Positions 4,136 to 7,985 of a stretch of DNA of 7,985 bases are shown here, piece by piece. The notes beneath the pieces were generated by a model, which saw nothing but the letters and a program-made list of their open reading frames with translations, did no database searches and was not told where the DNA came from. A program made the position numbers and the translations under genes. Source of the stretch: a candidate division TA06 bacterium. Its GTDB lineage: Bacteria > Ratteibacteria > UBA8468 > MWAK01. Numbering within the stretch: the first letter of the stretch is position 1; each line of letters opens with the position of its first letter. The stretch lies in contig JAKJFK010000074.1 of assembly GCA_022704925.1 (NCBI GenBank), positions 1 through 7,985 of the forward strand, given 5' to 3'.

Positions 4136-6928
4136 TCACTCTTTTTCGCCCAGCCTGGCCAGCAGCGGCTTCAGGTAGCGGCCGGTATATGATTTTTTAC
4201 TCCGGGCCACCTCGGCCGGGGTGCCGCAGGCCACCAGTTCCCCCCCGCGTTCCCCGCCTTCGGGACCAAGATCGATCAGGTAATCGGCCGTCTTGATGAC
4301 GTCCAGGTTGTGCTCGATCACCACCACGGTGCTCCCCTTCTCCACCAGGCGGTTCAAAAGGTGGAGCAGTTTCCTGATGTCGGCGAAGTGCAGGCCGGTG
4401 GTCGGTTCGTCCAGCAGGTAGAGGGTCCGTTCGCTCCCCTTGCGGGCCAGTTCGGCGGCCAGTTTGACCCGCTGGGCCTCCCCGCCGGAGAGGGTGGTGG
4501 CCGGCTGGCCCAGCTCCAGGTAGCCGAGGCCGACTTCGTTCATAATGGCCAGCTTGTCGCGCACGGAGGGGATGTTGCGGAAGAACTCCACCGCCTCCTG
4601 GATCTGCATCTTGAGCACGTCGGCGATGTTCTTGCCCTTGTAGAGGATCTCGAGCGTCTCCCGGTTGTAGCGGGTTCCCCGGCAGACCTCGCAGGGCACG
4701 AAAATGTCGGGCAGGAAGTGCATTTCGATCTTGGTGATGCCCTCGCCCTGGCAGGACTCGCAGCGGCCGCCCTTGACGTTGAAGCTGAACCGGCCGGGCG
4801 TGTAGCCGCGGAGGCGGGCCTCCGGCAGCCGGCTGAAGAGATTGCGGATCTCGGTGAAAAGGTTGGTGTAGGTGGCCGGGTTGCTCCGGGGTGTCCGCCC
4901 GATGGGCGACTGGTCCACCTCGATCACCTTGTCGATCAGGTTGGCGTTGACGATCTCCCGGTGGCGGCCCGGCGCCTCCCGGGTGTCGTAAAGCCGCTTC
5001 CGGAGTCCCTTGTAAAGGATTTCGTTGACCAGGGTGCTCTTGCCGGAACCGGAGACGCCGGTCACGCAGATCAGGAGGCCGAGCGGGAAACGCACGTCGA
5101 TCTTCTTGAGGTTGAACTCCTGGGCGCCGCGCACCTCGAGGCAGCGGCCCGGGTCCGGCCGCCGGCGCCGGGCCGGGACCGGGATGCGCTCTTCGCCGCG
5201 CAGGTAGCGGGCCGTAATCGACTCCGGCACCGCCAGGACTTCGTCCAGGGAACCGGCCGCCACCACCTTTCCGCCGTAGATGCCGGCGCCCGGTCCCAGG
5301 TCGACGATGTAGTCGGCGCTGCGGATGGTCTCCTCGTCGTGCTCGATCACCACCACGGTGTTGCCCAGGTCGCGCAGGTCCTGGAGGGTCTTGAGCAGCT
5401 TGCTGTTATCCCGCTGGTGGAGTCCGATGCTCGGCTCGTCCAGGATGTAGAGGACGCCCACCAGGCCGCTGCCCACCTGGGTGGCCAGGCGGATGCGCTC
5501 GCTCTCGCCGCCGGAAAGGGTATGGCCGACCCGGTCCAGGGTCAGGTACTCCAGGCCCACCGAAATCAGGAACTGGAGGCGGCTCCGGATCTCCTTGATC
5601 ACCTGGCTGCTGATGATCGCCTGGCGCTCGTCCAGGTCGAGCGCCGCAAAGAAATCCCGGGCCTTCTCCACCGACAGCCGGACCACGTCCCAGATGCTCC
5701 GGCCGTTCACGGTAACCCCCAGCGACTCCGGCTTGAGCCGGGCGCCCTGGCAGGCCGAACAGGGCAGTTCGCGCATGTAACGGCTCAACTCCTCGCGGCG
5801 GTACTCGCTCTCGGTCTCCAGGTAGCGCCGCTTGAGGTTGGGAATTACGCCCTCGAACTCGTGCTCCTGGCTGCCGTAGAGAAGCGCCTGCCGCTGCTCC
5901 CGGCTGAGGTCCGCGTAACGGTGGTCGAGGCTGAAGCCGAGGTTCTTGGCCAGGCTGCGCAATAACCAGCGGTAGTATAAAAAGATGCCGCGGCCGCCGG
6001 CCTCCTGCCAGGGCTTGACCGCGCCCTCCCGCAGGGTCTTGCGCTTGTCCGGCACCACCAGGTCGGGATCGAAGACGATCTGGGTCCCCAGGCCCTTGCA
6101 CTCCGGGCAGGCCCCATACGGACTGTTGAAGGAGAACATGCGCGGGGTCAGTTCCTCGAAGTTGAAGCCGCAGGCGGAACAGGCGTAACGCTCGCTGAAG
6201 AGCAGTGTTTCGGAACCGACCAGGACCGTGAGCAAGCCCTGGCCGAGTTTCAGGCCGGTCTCGACCGATTCGGTCACCCGCGCCTTCTCGGCCGGGCTCA
6301 CCTCCAGGGTATCGACCAGGACCTCGATGGTGTGGTTCCGGTAACGGCTCAGCTTGATCTCCTCGGATACCTCGTGGAAGCGGCCGTCAACCCGTACTTT
6401 CAGGAACCCGGCCCGGGCCACCTGGGCAAAAATTTCCCGGTACTCGCCCTTGCGGCCGCGCACCATCGGCGCCAGAATCGAGACCGACGTGGCGGCGGGT
6501 AGTTCCAGGATCCGGTCGGTGATGTCCTGGACGGTCTGGCGGCTGATGACCCGGCCGCACTTCGGGCAATGGGGCGTCCCGACCCGGCTGAAAAGGAGGC
6601 GCAGGTAATCGTAGATCTCGGTAATGGTCGCCACCGTCGAACGGGGGTTGCCGCCGGCTCGGCGCTGCTCGATGGCGATGGCCGGGGGCAGGCCCCAGAT
6701 GTGGTCCACGTCCGGTTTCTGCATCTGTTCCAGGAACTGGCGGGCGTAGGCCGACAGGCTTTCTATGTAACGGCGCTGCCCCTCGGCGTAGAGGGTATCG
6801 AAAGCCAGCGACGACTTGCCGCTGCCGGAGATGCCGGTGACCACGATAAGGCGGTTGCGGGGCAGTTCCAGGTCGATGTTCTGAAGGTTATGCTCCCGGG
6901 CGCCCCGGACAATTATCTTTTCTTCCAT
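4136..6928 (-). CDS. uvrA: Excinuclease ABC subunit A
   Basis: This 930-residue protein (E. coli 940) is the ATP-dependent damage sensor of nucleotide excision repair; a UvrA dimer scans DNA and loads UvrB. Both ABC modules are complete. The first Walker A, GISGSGKS, is at 32-39; signature [12 protein letters not shown] and Walker [13 protein letters not shown] are near 470-505. The second Walker A, GVSGSGKS, is near 622; signature [12 protein letters not shown] and [12 protein letters not shown] are near 810-845. Zinc modules of the C-x2-C-x19-C-x2-C type lie near 248-275 and 720-748; extra CPKC and CSAC pairs occur in the first half. The ATG at 6928 gives the standard UvrA N-terminus ([20 protein letters not shown]). 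An upstream in-frame TTG at 6985 lies in the hisD terminator loop and is rejected. The chosen start has no clear Shine-Dalgarno, and no LexA-type operator is visible upstream. Its stop is 21 bp from the convergent lipM stop, with no terminator between. Confidence 0.98.
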   Translation of the reverse strand: MEEKIIVRGAREHNLQNIDLELPRNRLIVVTGISGSGKSSLAFDTLYAEGQRRYIESLSAYARQFLEQMQKPDVDHIWGLPPAIAIEQRRAGGNPRSTVATITEIYDYLRLLFSRVGTPHCPKCGRVISRQTVQDITDRILELPAATSVSILAPMVRGRKGEYREIFAQVARAGFLKVRVDGRFHEVSEEIKLSRYRNHTIEVLVDTLEVSPAEKARVTESVETGLKLGQGLLTVLVGSETLLFSERYACSACGFNFEELTPRMFSFNSPYGACPECKGLGTQIVFDPDLVVPDKRKTLREGAVKPWQEAGGRGIFLYYRWLLRSLAKNLGFSLDHRYADLSREQRQALLYGSQEHEFEGVIPNLKRRYLETESEYRREELSRYMRELPCSACQGARLKPESLGVTVNGRSIWDVVRLSVEKARDFFAALDLDERQAIISSQVIKEIRSRLQFLISVGLEYLTLDRVGHTLSGGESERIRLATQVGSGLVGVLYILDEPSIGLHQRDNSKLLKTLQDLRDLGNTVVVIEHDEETIRSADYIVDLGPGAGIYGGKVVAAGSLDEVLAVPESITARYLRGEERIPVPARRRRPDPGRCLEVRGAQEFNLKKIDVRFPLGLLICVTGVSGSGKSTLVNEILYKGLRKRLYDTREAPGRHREIVNANLIDKVIEVDQSPIGRTPRSNPATYTNLFTEIRNLFSRLPEARLRGYTPGRFSFNVKGGRCESCQGEGITKIEMHFLPDIFVPCEVCRGTRYNRETLEILYKGKNIADVLKMQIQEAVEFFRNIPSVRDKLAIMNEVGLGYLELGQPATTLSGGEAQRVKLAAELARKGSERTLYLLDEPTTGLHFADIRKLLHLLNRLVEKGSTVVVIEHNLDVIKTADYLIDLGPEGGERGGELVACGTPAEVARSKKSYTGRYLKPLLARLGEKE

Positions 6929-6965
6929 AAGATTGCACGGACGGTATGGGTTATTTCCATATTTC

Positions 6966-6993
6966 AAAAAAAGCCGCCGGAGCAACCGGCGGC
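6966..6993 (-). terminator. Rho-independent terminator of hisD
   Basis: On the minus strand an 8-bp perfect stem GCCGCCGG/CCGGCGGC with a five-base loop (TTGCT) is followed directly by seven T. It begins 37 nt after the hisD stop and ends 37 nt before the uvrA ATG, so it separates the two genes into different transcription units. Confidence 0.92.
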
Positions 6994-7030
6994 GAGAAAA
7001 GGCCGGCCCCGGCCCCGAGCAAATCCGCCG

Positions 7031-7985
7031 TTATTTTTCAGCGGCCCGGCCGCCGCGGGCCGGAACCGGCGAAAAACGGCGGTTCACGCTGAGACGGTGA
7101 GCCGGCAGCCCTTCCAGTTCGGCCAGCGCCTCCAGGTCGCGGGCCCAGGCCTTGAGTCCGGACCGGCTCCAGGCAATCCGGGACGAGGAGCGGAGGAAAG
7201 TCAGAACCGAGAGTCCGGAGAAGGCGGCCGCGGCCCCGCCGGTCGGCAGGACATGGCTGGGTCCGGCCAGGTAATCCCCGAGCGCAACCGGGCTGTAGGC
7301 CCCGACAAAAACGGCGCCGGCCCGGTCGATCCGGCGGGCGAGCCCGGCCGCCGACCGGCCGATGAGAACCAGGTGCTCGGGGGCCAGGCCGTTGAGCTCG
7401 TCCACCAGCCGGCCGGGCGTCACCAGCCGCATGACCCCGGGGCCGCCGGCGGCCAGCATCTTCCGGGCGAAGGACCGGTCGGCGGTAACCAGCACCGCCA
7501 GCCCCTGGCGGTGTTCGGCCTGGGCGGCCAGTTCGGCCTTCACGAATTCGACCGGCGCGGTCCGATCGGCGCAAACGACGACCTCGCTCGGGCCGGCCGG
7601 GCAGTCGATATCGACCCGGCCGTAAAGGAGGCGCTTGGCGGCCGCCACGTACTCGTTGCCCGGCCCGACGATCTTGGCCACCCGGGGCACCTGCCGGGTG
7701 CCGAAGGCCAGGGCGGCGACGGCCTGGGCGCCTCCGATCTTGAAGATCCGTTCCACGCCGAGCCAGGCAGCGGTCGCCACCACGGCCGGGTTGGCCCGGC
7801 CCCGGCGGTCCGGGGGCGTGACCAGGACGATCTCCCGGACGCCGGCCACCCGGGCCGGCACGACCGTCATCAGGACCGTCGAAACCAGGGGAGCGGTCCC
7901 GGCCGGGATATAAATGCCGACCGGCGAGATCGGATTGAAAACGCGTTCCACCCGCTCCCCCCGGCCGCCGGCGGTAAATCCGGCC
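7031..7985 (-). CDS. hisD: Histidinol dehydrogenase (5' end outside window)
   Basis: The C-terminal 317 residues are visible; family members are about 430 long, so roughly 115 N-terminal residues lie beyond the right edge. The GTG at 7951 is internal. HisD is the zinc- and NAD-dependent cytoplasmic enzyme that oxidises L-histidinol to L-histidine in two steps, the end of histidine synthesis. Family motifs are [48 protein letters not shown] and [13 protein letters not shown]. The zinc ligands and catalytic pair are all present: Gln and His in QAEH, Glu-His in APEHL, Asp in [13 protein letters not shown] and His in LPAHRLSV. The His-to-His distance from QAEH to APEHL is 46 residues against 65 in E. 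coli, while the next two spacings (33 and 59) match E. coli. A strong terminator follows, so hisD is the last gene of its operon. Confidence 0.96.
   Translation of the reverse strand, partial: AGFTAGGRGERVERVFNPISPVGIYIPAGTAPLVSTVLMTVVPARVAGVREIVLVTPPDRRGRANPAVVATAAWLGVERIFKIGGAQAVAALAFGTRQVPRVAKIVGPGNEYVAAAKRLLYGRVDIDCPAGPSEVVVCADRTAPVEFVKAELAAQAEHRQGLAVLVTADRSFARKMLAAGGPGVMRLVTPGRLVDELNGLAPEHLVLIGRSAAGLARRIDRAGAVFVGAYSPVALGDYLAGPSHVLPTGGAAAAFSGLSVLTFLRSSSRIAWSRSGLKAWARDLEALAELEGLPAHRLSVNRRFSPVPARGGRAAEK

Noticed and set aside
4112-4138. Bidirectional terminator between lipM and uvrA
   Set aside because: The 21-bp gap contains only a short CCGG/CCGG match and no T-run on either strand.
3310-4296. 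328-codon plus-strand frame overlapping lipM
   Set aside because: It is Arg/Pro/Gly-rich, out of frame with the clear LipM motifs, and runs on into the 3' end of uvrA on the opposite strand.
4310-5965. 551-codon open frame on the plus strand, opposite uvrA
   Set aside because: It lies wholly within uvrA, and its protein is an Ala/Val/Leu/Asp-rich shadow of the uvrA codons without any family motif.

Overview
The window is about 8 kb of GC-rich, densely coded bacterial chromosome. A CsgG-type lipoprotein at the left edge suggests a cell with an outer membrane. The remaining genes (histidinol dehydrogenase, UvrA, a LipM-type octanoyltransferase, a tRNA-Ala) are ordinary bacterial housekeeping genes. 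I cannot name the phylum from sequence alone; an uncultivated high-GC diderm lineage is a guess.

Layout, left to right. On the minus strand, bases 1-640 encode the N-terminal part of a CsgG/HfaB-like lipoprotein whose 3' end lies outside the window. At 812-2812 (minus) is a 666-residue protein with an N-terminal amidotransferase-like region and a C-terminal part resembling an (alpha/alpha)6-toroid glycosidase; its substrate is unknown. From 2813 to 3210 there is no protein gene. This stretch holds an 82-bp direct repeat (copies at 2836-2917 and 3149-3230), a 124-nt hairpin-forming inverted repeat (2929-3052) and a perfect 20-bp palindrome. The right copy of the direct repeat ends inside a tRNA-Ala(UGC) gene on the minus strand (3211-3282). 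The left copy therefore carries a detached 20-nt tRNA 3' end, the geometry expected of a tRNA attachment site.

Back-to-back promoters at about 3309-3374 drive the tRNA leftward and, rightward, lipM (3383-4114), whose mRNA looks leaderless. lipM converges with uvrA (4136-6928, minus) across only 21 bp. A strong intrinsic terminator at 6966-6993 ends the transcription unit of hisD (7031 to the right edge, minus, N-terminus missing).

The protein genes do not form one pathway: histidine synthesis, nucleotide excision repair, lipoate attachment, a putative carbohydrate enzyme and an envelope lipoprotein lie side by side. The most unusual part is the tRNA-Ala downstream region. The 3' trailer can form a continuous 19-bp helix with the tRNA's own variable loop, T-stem and T-loop. 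It also lies within a duplicated, attachment-site-like block enclosing a hairpin whose pairing is much better as minus-strand RNA than as plus-strand RNA. hisD has a second oddity: it is 19 residues shorter than the E. coli enzyme between two active-site histidines, while the other active-site spacings match exactly.
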